Of a stretch of DNA of 48,122 nt, positions 34,601 to 41,903 are shown one piece after another (the first letter of the stretch is position 1; each line of letters opens with the position of its first letter). The notes below the pieces were generated by a model. It did no database searches and had not been told where the DNA came from. It saw nothing but the letters and a program-made list of their open reading frames with translations. A program made the translations under genes and the position numbers. This DNA is from a virus: positions 1-48,122 of IMG/VR virus record IMGVR_UViG_3300005265_000008. One strand, given 5' to 3'.

Positions 34601-36094
34601 ATGAAATTTTATACAGATGTATTCATTCATAACGGGAAAATTTGTTGTTCAAGTTATGAAAATGGTGAAAAGAAATTTATTAAAAAAAATTATTGTCCTG
34701 AATTATATATTTTAACAAATAAAAATACAGGATTTAAAGATATTTTTAATGAAAATTTAGAACCAATTGGTTTTAATTCAATTTCAGAATATAATCAATA
34801 TAAAAAGAATTATAAAGATACATTAGATCTTTATGGAGATATATCTCCAATTTATCAATTTATTAATGAAAAATTTCCTAAAAAAATTAAATTTAATATT
34901 TCAGATATTAGAATATTTTTATATGATATAGAAGTTATTAACATTTATAATGATAGTAAATTAAAAGGTTTTCCTCAACCTCAAAATGCTGAAGTTCCTA
35001 TTGTTGGGATAACAATTAAAGATTTAAAAAGTAAAACTATTTGGGTTTTAAGTTTAGTTGATTATGATCCAAAGAAAACTAAATTGGAATTAGATGGTGA
35101 TGTAAAATTTAAAAAATTTAATACAGAAGAAGAACTCTTAATAGCAACAATTAAAATTTTTGAAAAATTTAGACCAGATATTTTACTTGGTTGGTATAAT
35201 AAGAATTTTGATGATTCTTATTTAATACATAGAATGTTAAAAATTCTTCCTGAAAATATTGTTAAAAAATTATCTCCGGTTGGTTATGTTGATGTTTCAT
35301 TTAATGAAAATAAAGCAGGAAAAATTGAACCAAAAACAGTTATAAAAGGTTTACAAATTCTTGATTATATTGAGTTATATAAAAAGTTTATTCCAGCAGG
35401 TAGAGAATCTTATTCTCTAAATTTTATTTCTTCATATGAATTAGGTGAAGAAAAAATTAAATATCAAGATTTTGATAACTTAAAAGATTTTTATTTAAAT
35501 GATCCACAGAATGCTACAGATTATAATATATATGATGTTGAATTAATTGATTTATTAGAAAAAAAATTAGGATTAATTTCTTTAGCAATAACTATTGCTT
35601 ATAAAGCAAAAATTAATTATGAAGATATATTTAGTCCTTTAAAAACATGGGATGTTATTATTTTTAATGAATTAAAAGAAAAAAATATTATTATTCCTCC
35701 TCATAAATATAATCTAAAAGAAAATTATCCTGGTGCTTTTGTTTTAGAACCAACACCTGGTATTTATGATTGGGTTATGACATTTGATTTAGCAAGTTTA
35801 TATCCTCATTGTATTATGCAATATAATATTTCACCAGAAACTATTGTTAATAAAACTGAAGATGTTAATCAAAAAGAAATTGATAAAAGGTTTTTAAATA
35901 AAGAAATTAACATAGATAAAAATTTAATACTTTCAGGTTCGGGTCAATATTTTAGAAAAGATAAAAGAGGTTTTTTACCTATTTTAATGGAACAATTTTA
36001 TAATGAAAGAAAAATAATTAAAAAACAAATGTTGAAAAATAAACAGAAATATGAAGAAATTAATGAAGAATTAAAAAAAAGGGGAATTTTGTAA
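34601..36094 (+). CDS. 43: DNA polymerase gp43, N-terminal piece (gp43A)
   Basis: Family B replicative polymerase, first 497 residues. The 3'-5' exonuclease is present: FLYDIEVI (D109, E111), ILGWYNKNFDDSYLIHR near 197 and YNIYDVELI near 309. The palm begins with motif A, MTFDLASLYPHCIMQYNI, near 392-409, and the finger helix starts ERKIIKKQMLKNKQKYEE. The piece ends at RGIL-stop where the T4-type enzyme would continue through the fingers to NSxYGAL. The continuation lies at 36951, after an inserted GIY-YIG gene. It starts right after the primase stop with AAAAGGATGTAA upstream. Confidence 0.93.
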   Translation: MKFYTDVFIHNGKICCSSYENGEKKFIKKNYCPELYILTNKNTGFKDIFNENLEPIGFNSISEYNQYKKNYKDTLDLYGDISPIYQFINEKFPKKIKFNISDIRIFLYDIEVINIYNDSKLKGFPQPQNAEVPIVGITIKDLKSKTIWVLSLVDYDPKKTKLELDGDVKFKKFNTEEELLIATIKIFEKFRPDILLGWYNKNFDDSYLIHRMLKILPENIVKKLSPVGYVDVSFNENKAGKIEPKTVIKGLQILDYIELYKKFIPAGRESYSLNFISSYELGEEKIKYQDFDNLKDFYLNDPQNATDYNIYDVELIDLLEKKLGLISLAITIAYKAKINYEDIFSPLKTWDVIIFNELKEKNIIIPPHKYNLKENYPGAFVLEPTPGIYDWVMTFDLASLYPHCIMQYNISPETIVNKTEDVNQKEIDKRFLNKEINIDKNLILSGSGQYFRKDKRGFLPILMEQFYNERKIIKKQMLKNKQKYEEINEELKKRGIL

Positions 36095-36096
36095 AT

Positions 36097-36110
36097 TATC
36101 ATTTTTGATA
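36097..36110 (+). terminator. Small hairpin upstream of the GIY-YIG gene
   Basis: TTATCA and TGATAA separated by T residues just after the gp43A stop. The same TGATAA element recurs twice before the GIY-YIG start, so alternative pairings near its ribosome site are possible. Confidence 0.4.
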
Positions 36111-36114
36111 ATAT

Positions 36115-36122
36115 GATAAATA
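36115..36122 (+). promoter_or_regulatory. Late promoter box GATAAATA for the GIY-YIG gene
   Basis: GATAAATA about 28 bases before the GIY-YIG start. T4 homing endonucleases are commonly late-expressed in this way. Confidence 0.55.
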
Positions 36123-36149
36123 AACATAATATGATAAAAGGAGATTAAA

Positions 36150-36950
36150 ATGTATTATGTTTATAAAACAATTAATAAAATAAATAAAAAATTTTATATT
36201 GGAGTACATAAATCAAATAATATTGAAAATGATGATTATTTAGGTTCTGGCATTCTTATTAAAAAAGCAATTGAAAAATATGGTATTGAAAATTTTGAAA
36301 GATATATCTTATGTGAATTTAATGACAGAAATGAAGCATATAACTTAGAAAAAGAACTTGTTGACAAATCAAATAAATTTTCTTATAATTTAAAGGAAGG
36401 AGGTTATGGAGGTTGGGATTATGTAAATTCTTTAGGATTAAAAAATTGTATGAAAAATTTAGAAATTAGAAAAAAAAATATTGAGAGTCATAAAAAAAAT
36501 AAATCTTATAGTTCAGAAAAATTTCAGAAAGCATGTAGAGAAAATATTAAAAAAGCAATTGAATATAATACTGATCGTAGTTGGAAAAAGGAAAGTAAAG
36601 AAAAACTTTCTAATTCTCTAAAAGAATATTATAAAAAACATGAAAGTATTCTTAAAGGAAAAAAATTAAGTGAAAAAGAAAAACAAAAAAGATCTGATGG
36701 TTGGTCAAAAGAAAAAAGAGAAAAACAAAGTATTTTACAGAAAGAAAGAATAAAAAATAATCCAAGCATCGTAATTACAAATAAAGGAAAAAAATTTAGT
36801 GAAGAAACCAAACAAAAAATGTCAATAGCAGCAAAAAATAGTTGGAAAAAAGGTAGACAAAAAATAAAATGTCCTTATTGTGGTAAAGAAGGATATAAAA
36901 ACAATATGATTAGATGGCATTTTGATAATTGTAAATTGAAAGAAAAATAA
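36150..36950 (+). CDS. GIY-YIG homing endonuclease inserted in gene 43
   Basis: A 266-residue homing endonuclease. The nuclease domain begins MYYVYKTINKINKKFYIGVHKSN (the GIY-YIG core appears as YVYKT and FYIGVH), followed by DDYLGSGILIKKAIEKYG and ENFERYILCEF. The rest is a basic linker with repeated NUMOD3-like helices (GKKLSEKEKQKRSD, GKKFSEETKQKMSIAAKNSW) and a C-terminal zinc finger CPYCGKEGYKNNMIRWHFDNC. It has AAAAGGAG upstream. Only 55 bases separate it from gp43A and none from the next fragment, so it is not within a group I intron. Confidence 0.93.
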   Translation: MYYVYKTINKINKKFYIGVHKSNNIENDDYLGSGILIKKAIEKYGIENFERYILCEFNDRNEAYNLEKELVDKSNKFSYNLKEGGYGGWDYVNSLGLKNCMKNLEIRKKNIESHKKNKSYSSEKFQKACRENIKKAIEYNTDRSWKKESKEKLSNSLKEYYKKHESILKGKKLSEKEKQKRSDGWSKEKREKQSILQKERIKNNPSIVITNKGKKFSEETKQKMSIAAKNSWKKGRQKIKCPYCGKEGYKNNMIRWHFDNCKLKEK

Positions 36951-37085
36951 ATGAATTATTCAAAAATGAGTACGGAGGAACTGCTAAAGCTTCGTACACA
37001 GATAAATTATCTAGTTTTTCATCAAGATAATGAACAATTAGCAATGAAGATTTTGCTAAATTCTGTGTACGGCGCTTTAGCCTGA
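36951..37085 (+). CDS. 43: DNA polymerase gp43, middle fragment (fingers to NSVYGAL)
   Basis: A 44-residue frame beginning ATG right after the endonuclease stop (TAAATG). MSTEELLKLRTQINYLVFHQ and LAMKILLNSVYGALA match the fingers helix and the conserved motif B region (NSLYGALGN in RB69/T4). It then meets TGA at 37083. Codon choice here (ACG GAG CTG AAG CTT CGT, GTG TAC GGC GCC) differs from the rest of the gene, which suggests co-conversion with the inserted endonuclease. Confidence 0.8.
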   Translation: MNYSKMSTEELLKLRTQINYLVFHQDNEQLAMKILLNSVYGALA

Positions 37086-37089
37086 ATAA
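37083..37089 (+). other. Seven-base gap with two stops between identical amino-acid codons
   Basis: After GCC (Ala, 37080-37082) comes TGAATAA and then GCT (Ala, 37090-37092), from which the polymerase frame continues without fault. The gap holds TGA in the incoming frame and TAA in the outgoing frame, so a simple frameshift cannot cross it. Confidence 0.85.
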
Positions 37090-37599
37090 GCTAATAATCA
37101 TTTTAGATATTTTGACATTAGATTAGCAAAAGCAATTACTCTTTCAGGTCAGTTAGCAATAAAATGGTCTAGAAAATATTTAAATAAATTTTTAGAAAAG
37201 AAATTTAATATTCAAGAAAATAAATGTTTGGCCGGAGATACCGATAGCTGTGAAGGTTCTACTATTATTAAAACAGAAAATGGTGATATAAAAATTGAAG
37301 ATTTATATAAACAAATAAATGGTAAATTGATTATTGATGATAAATTGAATAATAATTTTATAAAAGAATGTAATAATAAAAAAGCATATGGTGTGAATGA
37401 TGAAAAAGAAATAGTTTTAGAAGATATAAATTATATTATGAAACATAAAGTAAAAAAGAGAATGTATAAAATAAAAGTTAAAAATAAAGAAGTAATTGTT
37501 ACTGCAGATCATTCAATTATAGTTTTACGAAATGAAAAATTAATAGGTGTAAAACCTGGAGAAATTCAAAAAACTGATAAGGTATTATATATATGTTGA
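37090..37599 (+). CDS. 43: DNA polymerase gp43 palm fragment plus N-terminal half of a split intein
   Basis: From GCT 37090 the frame encodes 52 polymerase residues, NNHFRYFDIRLAKAIT through to CLAGDTD, matching T4-type GNxHFRYYDLRNATAIT and the catalytic motif C. At DTD an intein begins with Ser (SCEGSTIIKTENGDIKIEDL, 37246), with block B VIVTADHSIIVLRN, and stops at 37599, giving an N-terminal half of 117 residues. There is no ATG before the polymerase residues: TAA immediately precedes 37090 and the first TTG is at 37228. The fragment must therefore be reached from the upstream frame or be lost. It resembles inteins inserted in the same DTDS motif of archaeal polymerases. Confidence 0.8.
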   Translation, partial: ANNHFRYFDIRLAKAITLSGQLAIKWSRKYLNKFLEKKFNIQENKCLAGDTDSCEGSTIIKTENGDIKIEDLYKQINGKLIIDDKLNNNFIKECNNKKAYGVNDEKEIVLEDINYIMKHKVKKRMYKIKVKNKEVIVTADHSIIVLRNEKLIGVKPGEIQKTDKVLYIC

Positions 37600-37766
37600 C
37601 ATGTCCTTTTTGTTATAAAGAATTTAAAAGTTGGAAAGAAATAAAAATACATTGTTTGGAAGATTGTGAAAAATGTAATAATGGTGAATTAAATGATTAT
37701 ATTAAAAATATAATTGAATTAAATTTATCTTTAAATCAAATAGATGAAAAATTTAAAATTAAATAA
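37593..37766 (+). CDS. Small zinc-finger ORF between intein halves
   Basis: A 57-residue frame starting ATG 37593, overlapping the stop of the intein N-half. It has CPFCYKEFKSWKEIKIHCLEDC, a finger much like the one ending the GIY-YIG protein (CPYCGKEGYKNNMIRWHFDNC). Such fingers are common DNA-binding parts of phage homing endonucleases. It is probably the remnant or N-terminal part of a homing endonuclease. Confidence 0.5.
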   Translation: MLTCPFCYKEFKSWKEIKIHCLEDCEKCNNGELNDYIKNIIELNLSLNQIDEKFKIK

Positions 37767-37917
37767 ATTTGGGAATATGATTACCAAAAAAAGATGTGTA
37801 TAAAACAATCAATAAATTTTGATGTTTTTATATTTGGGAATCTGATTTCTTAACGAATGAAGAAGAAAATGTTAATATTATATATGAACAAATTATGAAA
37901 CTTTATAAGGATATTAA
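37767..37917 (+). pseudogene. Degenerate homing-endonuclease remnant
   Basis: In broken frames one can read IWEYDYQKK (from 37768) and IWESDFLTNEEENVNIIYEQIMK (from 37833). The IWExD segment followed by a helix is typical of the end of Vsr-like (EDxHD) phage homing endonucleases. Two partial copies and stops in between show decay. Confidence 0.45.
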
Positions 37918-38847
37918 ATGCATTTAGAATTTACTGATGATTTTGTTGTTGAAAATCTAGGTGAACAGGAAAATTGGGTTTATGATATTGAGGTTGATAA
38001 ATGTCATAATTTTTTTGGTAATGATATTTTATTACATAATTCTTTATTTTTCTCTTTTGATTTTGTTACAAAAAATCTTAAAAATAAAGATCCTAAAGAA
38101 ATTACTGAAAGTTTAAATAAATTTTCTGTTAAATTTATTGAACCAGAATTAAATAATATATTTAATGATTTAGCTAATTATTTAAATGTAAATGAAAATA
38201 AAATGGTTATGGAACGTGAAAAAATAATGGAGAAGTTTCTCATTATTGGAAAGAAAAGATATACTTATTTATTATGGGATAATGAAGGAGTTCGTTATGA
38301 TGAACCACAATTAGGTTTCACAGGAGTCGAAGTAGTTAGATCATCAACACCAAATATCATTAAACCATATTTAAAAGAAAGTCTTAAAAAAATAATGATA
38401 GATGGTGAAACAGGAATTAAACAGTATATTTCTGAAGTTAAAGAAAAGTTTTTTGAAATGAGTCCAGAAGATATAGCTTTTCCAAGATCTGTTTCTGATG
38501 TTGCAAAATATACTGATAGATCAAAGATGTTTAAAAAGGGATGTCCTATTGCGGTTAGATCAGCTATAATTTTTAATAATTATGTAAAAAAATATAATTT
38601 AAATTTTCCACAAATATCTGATGGAGAAAAAATTAAATTTTTATATATGATTACTCCTAATAATTTTTTTAATTCAAATGTTTTTGGATTTGTGAATAAA
38701 ATTCCTGATAAAGAATTAGTTGAAAAATTTGTTGATTATCATACTCAATTTCAAAAAGTTTATTTTGATGTAATAAAAAATATCACTGTTAAATTAGGTT
38801 ATGATTTGTTTGAGAAAAAACAAAATAATTTAGATGAGTTATTTTAA
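37918..38847 (+). CDS. 43: C-terminal half of split intein plus gp43 C-terminus
   Basis: A 309-residue frame with its own ribosome site (AAGGATATTAA). Residues 1-41 are an intein C-half ending WVYDIEVDKCHNFFGNDILLHN before Ser42. Residues 42-309 are the polymerase C-terminus: SLFFSFDFV continues motif C, MEREKIMEKFLIIGKKRYTYLLWDNEG is the motif KKRY region, and GFTGVEVVRSSTP follows as in T4 (GLETQKSSTP). The end NNLDELF looks like the clamp-binding tail of gp43. Trans-splicing with the N-half would join DTD to SLFF and restore the active-site motif. Confidence 0.88.
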   Translation: MHLEFTDDFVVENLGEQENWVYDIEVDKCHNFFGNDILLHNSLFFSFDFVTKNLKNKDPKEITESLNKFSVKFIEPELNNIFNDLANYLNVNENKMVMEREKIMEKFLIIGKKRYTYLLWDNEGVRYDEPQLGFTGVEVVRSSTPNIIKPYLKESLKKIMIDGETGIKQYISEVKEKFFEMSPEDIAFPRSVSDVAKYTDRSKMFKKGCPIAVRSAIIFNNYVKKYNLNFPQISDGEKIKFLYMITPNNFFNSNVFGFVNKIPDKELVEKFVDYHTQFQKVYFDVIKNITVKLGYDLFEKKQNNLDELF

Positions 38848-38856
38848 GGAGAAATA

Positions 38857-39072
38857 ATGAAAACTGATTGTTTATGTTTTGATATGTGTAGAAAATCGGT
38901 TGAGCAATGTAATGAAAATTGTGATTTATATATAAAATCTTCAGTAAAACATAATGATTTTGATATTGTTTGGAATAAATTTATATCTAAAGGTGGTACA
39001 TTTCATTTTAGTTTAAAAAATGGTGTTATTGCTAAAATTAAAAATGAAAGACCAATTTGTTTAAATCTTTAA
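38857..39072 (+). CDS. Small cysteine-rich protein, unknown
   Basis: A 71-residue protein with clustered cysteines at the start (DCLCFDMCRKSVEQCNENC), probably metal-binding, and a short beta-rich tail. Good ribosome site (AAGGAGAAATA). Unknown. Confidence 0.6.
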   Translation: MKTDCLCFDMCRKSVEQCNENCDLYIKSSVKHNDFDIVWNKFISKGGTFHFSLKNGVIAKIKNERPICLNL

Positions 39073-39082
39073 TAACAGATAT

Positions 39083-39090
39083 GATAAATA
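39083..39090 (+). promoter_or_regulatory. Late promoter box GATAAATA
   Basis: GATAAATA about 34 bases upstream of the gene starting at 39124. Confidence 0.55.
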
Positions 39091-39123
39091 TAAAAAATAA
39101 ATTTTATCATTAAGGAATTAAAT

Positions 39124-39549
39124 ATGCCGAATAATATTATTAAATCTTTTGCTGAAAAATCTGGTAAATCAGTTAAAGAAGTAGAAAAGTTATGGAATAA
39201 AGCTAAAGCAATAGCTAAAGAAAGTGATATACCTGAAACAGATAAAGATAAATTTTACTCTTATGTTACTGGAATTTTAAAAAAAATGTTATCGATTAAA
39301 GAAGCAACTACTGCTGCAAATATTCCAGATATTTCAGGTCCAGCAGGGTTTATGCCAGGTAATATACCTTATTTTAATTGTAATGATGAACAATTTTGGT
39401 CTCTTCATACAAAATCTAGACAAAATAAACAATGGTTTAATAAACATTATGGTGATTCATCAATAGGACAATGGTGTAAAAAAAATAAAGGTAAAGATTT
39501 TTATATTAAACATGAATCAGGAATGTTTAGAAAAATTAAAGCTAAATGA
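39124..39549 (+). CDS. Late protein, probably virion-associated
   Basis: A 141-residue protein starting MPNNIIKSFAEKSGKSVKEVEKLWNKAKAIA, a helical start that recurs in small T4-type and other phage virion-associated proteins. The stretch YVTGILKKMLSIKE-ATTAANIPD contains an IxE-A site that the prohead protease could cut. The second half is Trp/Lys/Gly-rich (QFWSLHTKSRQNKQWFNKHYGD). A GATAAATA box supports late expression. Function unknown. Confidence 0.6.
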   Translation: MPNNIIKSFAEKSGKSVKEVEKLWNKAKAIAKESDIPETDKDKFYSYVTGILKKMLSIKEATTAANIPDISGPAGFMPGNIPYFNCNDEQFWSLHTKSRQNKQWFNKHYGDSSIGQWCKKNKGKDFYIKHESGMFRKIKAK

Positions 39550-39562
39550 AAAGGAAATAAAA

Positions 39563-39904
39563 ATGAAAAAAATTTTTTTATTAATTTTAATGTTATTAAT
39601 GATATCAACATCTGTATGGGCAAAAAATGTTAATATAACATGGAATCAAAGTTCTGAATCTGATTTAGCTGGTTATTGTTTATATCGTAATGGAAATATA
39701 ATTGTTGGTCCTGATGTTTTAACAAAAACAACCACTATATATGTTTATGATGAAACAAATTCAATTTCTGTTTATACATTAACAGCAGTTGATACGTCAG
39801 CAAATGAATCTGAACCATCTGATCCTGTATGGTTTATTGATAAAGAATTTAATTCAGATACTACTCCACCAGGAAAAATTAGCATTAGTATTACTATTCA
39901 ATGA
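39563..39904 (+). CDS. Secreted fibronectin type III domain protein
   Basis: A 113-residue protein with a clear signal peptide (MKKIFLLILMLLMISTSVWA, cleavage after VWA) followed by one FN3 domain: VNITWNQSSESDLAGYCLYRN, VYTLTAVDTSANESEPSDPVWF. The start is ATG 39563 after AAAAGGAAATAA; an in-frame extension upstream lies in the preceding gene. Exported single FN3 domains may bind cell surfaces. The gene sits among capsid-targeted candidates and overlaps the next start by four bases. Confidence 0.8.
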   Translation: MKKIFLLILMLLMISTSVWAKNVNITWNQSSESDLAGYCLYRNGNIIVGPDVLTKTTTIYVYDETNSISVYTLTAVDTSANESEPSDPVWFIDKEFNSDTTPPGKISISITIQ

Positions 39905-40281
39905 AAACTTTTAAATCTTTATTTATAGAAAATATTAGTAAAAAACAGCTGAATGATCTTGAAAAATTTGTTGATAGACTGTTATCGAAATTTGATATTG
40001 ATATAAATTTCACAAAACATTTTTTAGATAGATTAAATAATTCAAGAAATGATCCTGAAATTACAATTTCTGAATTACAAAAATTATTTAAGAAAATTCA
40101 AAAACATAAAGGTGAACAGATAAAAAAATTTAAAGATACTGAAGTAGTTTTAAAAGATCTTCAAAAAGATCTTAATCTTCCAGTAGTTATTAATTTTAAA
40201 AATGGTGAATTTGAAGTTATTGCAAAAACTATTATGCGTAAAAAAAATTTTAAATCTCCGAATGAGGTAATCAAATATTGA
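39901..40281 (+). CDS. Capsid-targeted protein candidate D, RelE/BECR-like fold possible
   Basis: A 126-residue protein starting MKTFKSLFIE-N, a good capsid-targeting tag with IxE site. The body FTKHFLDRLNNSRNDPEITISELQKLF, then VVLKDLQKDLNLPVVINFKNGEFEVIAKTIMRKKNFKSP, has the order (helix with KHFxDR, helix, strands, final strand ending KTIxRKxxF) seen in RelE-like and phage BECR nuclease families. If correct, this would be an injected RNase; the fold call is speculative. I have seen this sequence type in other T4-like phages without assigned function. Confidence 0.55.
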   Translation: MKTFKSLFIENISKKQLNDLEKFVDRLLSKFDIDINFTKHFLDRLNNSRNDPEITISELQKLFKKIQKHKGEQIKKFKDTEVVLKDLQKDLNLPVVINFKNGEFEVIAKTIMRKKNFKSPNEVIKY

Positions 40282-40282
40282 T

Positions 40283-40492
40283 ATGAAAACTTATAAAGAA
40301 ATATTAGCTGAAGAAAACGAAATAATAAAATTAAAACCAGCAAAAAATGATCAAGAAATTTATGATAGAATAGAATTATTAAAGAAAAAAGGAATAAAAG
40401 CTTTATCTGGTTCACGTAATCAAAAAACAGATATTTTAGTTGATACTAAAAATTTAAAAAAAGCTAAAGAAATATTGAAAAAATTTATTTGA
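40283..40492 (+). CDS. Capsid-targeted protein candidate E
   Basis: A 69-residue protein starting MKTYKEILAE-E, nearly identical to the T4 internal-protein tag MKTYQEFIAE. The mature part is small and highly charged (KLKPAKNDQEIYDRIELLKKKGIKALS) and ends with Lys-rich helices, reminiscent of the small basic internal proteins of T4. The start codon follows a weak site, so coupling to the preceding gene is likely. Confidence 0.65.
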   Translation: MKTYKEILAEENEIIKLKPAKNDQEIYDRIELLKKKGIKALSGSRNQKTDILVDTKNLKKAKEILKKFI

Positions 40493-40504
40493 TGAAGGAT
40501 CAAA

Positions 40505-40777
40505 ATGAAAACTTATAAAGAAATATTAATTGAAGAAAAATTAAAAAAAAATGATTGGATAAAACAAACAGGAAATAATTTTGAAAATTATGCAATTATT
40601 ATTGATATATTAAAAAATAAAAGTTTTAAAGTTATTTCATGTCTTGTGGATGATTATGGAATATCAAATGCGAAAATAAATTCAACAAAAGGTTGGCATC
40701 CAACTCCAAAATTAATTAATGAAATAGAAGTTCCTCAAAAAGTTAAAGAAAAAATAATGAAAAAAATGAAAAAATAA
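40505..40777 (+). CDS. Capsid-targeted protein candidate F
   Basis: A 90-residue protein starting MKTYKEILIE-E. The first 24 bases are identical to the preceding gene's start, so the tag has been duplicated while the bodies differ (NNFENYAIIIDILKNKSFKVIS, then basic tail). It has a GAAGGATCAAA ribosome site. Function of the body unknown. Confidence 0.65.
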   Translation: MKTYKEILIEEKLKKNDWIKQTGNNFENYAIIIDILKNKSFKVISCLVDDYGISNAKINSTKGWHPTPKLINEIEVPQKVKEKIMKKMKK

Positions 40778-40778
40778 T

Positions 40779-40808
40779 TTTACAATTTTTTATTTTTAAT
40801 GTTATAAT
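40779..40808 (+). promoter_or_regulatory. Promoter before the deaminase gene
   Basis: TTTACA, 18 bp, TATAAT, about 25 bases before the ATG. Confidence 0.6.
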
Positions 40809-40833
40809 ATGGAAAATATAAGATGATGGTATT

Positions 40834-41211
40834 ATGTGTATTTCAAAAAAAATTATTGAAACTGCGGTTGAATTAGCTAATAAATCAACTTATTATCAAA
40901 AAATTGGTGCGGTTATATTTAAAAGAAATAATATTATTTCTAAAGGATATAATCAAGTTGAAACAGTTAGAAAACATCTTCATCCTAAATTTCAACAATG
41001 GCCCGGTAGTATACATGCAGAAGTCGATGCTATTATTAAAGCAAAACAAAATCTAAAAGGTTGTGAAATTTTAATTATTAGAGTAAATAATGATAATCAA
41101 TTTAGACTCGCTAAACCTTGTGAATATTGTCAAATGTATTTGGAATATGTAAAAATTAAAAAGATATATTATAGTATTAATTCGTTTCCTTATATTAAAA
41201 AATTAATTTAA
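40834..41211 (+). CDS. Cytidine/deoxycytidylate deaminase family protein
   Basis: A 125-residue zinc deaminase with HAEVDAI (H61, E63) and PCEYC (C96, C99), the full zinc-binding and catalytic set. T4 dCMP deaminase is larger (193), so this may be a short dCMP or cytidine deaminase; substrate cannot be told. It fits the window's dUTPase and reductase in making dNTPs. Confidence 0.85.
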   Translation: MCISKKIIETAVELANKSTYYQKIGAVIFKRNNIISKGYNQVETVRKHLHPKFQQWPGSIHAEVDAIIKAKQNLKGCEILIIRVNNDNQFRLAKPCEYCQMYLEYVKIKKIYYSINSFPYIKKLI

Positions 41212-41249
41212 GGAAAATATTTTTAATTTAACATGAGAGGAGAATGAAG

Positions 41250-41855
41250 ATGAAAAATTATGTGAAAAAAGTTGATGAATTTATGGCTGAAAATCCTGCT
41301 GGTGCAACAGATGAATGTCATGGTATTTTTGAATTGATGGGATTTTATTTGGGTAGATTAACTTTATGGTGTTTATTTTTCTGGCTAATTATTCCATGGA
41401 AGATAATTGGATTATTTCGAAAGAAAGAAAAGATCAAAGATCCAAGTTTGTATAATGATAATATATATACTAGAAAAGAACTTAAAGATAAAAAAGCAAA
41501 GAAGATAATTGATTATATATTTGAAAAAGAATGTACTAAATTAGATTCAAATGAAGAAATTTATTATGTGGTCAGAGATAAAAATTTTAGTGATGGTAAT
41601 GGTTTAATTTTTACAAATAAAAGAATGATATATGGTTTAGCTGCTCCAAAAAATGTTCTTAAAACTATTGTTAAATCAGGTTTTATTTCAGGTTCGATTC
41701 CATTAGAAAAACTTGAACGACCCATTGTTGAAAGTTCATTAACTGGTGAAGCAAAATTAATTTTTGGTGTAAACTTTTTAGGTAGATTACATTTTATTGC
41801 TACTAAAAAATTAGATGCATTTCTTAAGAAAATATTTATAACCATTAATGAATAA
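41250..41855 (+). CDS. Membrane-anchored protein with bacterial PH-like domain
   Basis: A 201-residue protein with a hydrophobic segment near residues 30-50 (FYLGRLTLWCLFFWLIIPWK) and a C-terminal domain containing GLIFTNKRMIYGLAAPKN and GSIPLEKLERPIVE, the pattern of bacterial PH-like domains. I prefer ATG 41250, eight bases after GGAG; ATG 41244 is too close to it. It may act at the host inner membrane. No close functional parallel comes to mind. Confidence 0.6.
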   Translation: MKNYVKKVDEFMAENPAGATDECHGIFELMGFYLGRLTLWCLFFWLIIPWKIIGLFRKKEKIKDPSLYNDNIYTRKELKDKKAKKIIDYIFEKECTKLDSNEEIYYVVRDKNFSDGNGLIFTNKRMIYGLAAPKNVLKTIVKSGFISGSIPLEKLERPIVESSLTGEAKLIFGVNFLGRLHFIATKKLDAFLKKIFITINE

Positions 41856-41866
41856 AATCTGAATAG

Positions 41867-41874
41867 ATAAATAA
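41867..41874 (+). promoter_or_regulatory. Late promoter box GATAAATA before a mini-gene
   Basis: GATAAATA 30 bases before the 23-codon ORF at 41904. Confidence 0.5.
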
Positions 41875-41903
41875 CTAAACAAAACACAAAAAAGGAATTA
41901 TAT

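Noticed and set aside
36095-36950. Group I intron carrying the GIY-YIG gene
   Set aside because: Only 55 bases precede and none follow the gene before polymerase coding resumes; there is no room for an intron core and no core motifs are visible.
37080-37092. Simple +1 or -1 frameshift joining the polymerase fragments
   Set aside because: The +1 frame meets TAA at 37087 and the -1 frame gives an unrelated sequence ending soon after; neither restores the conserved residues.
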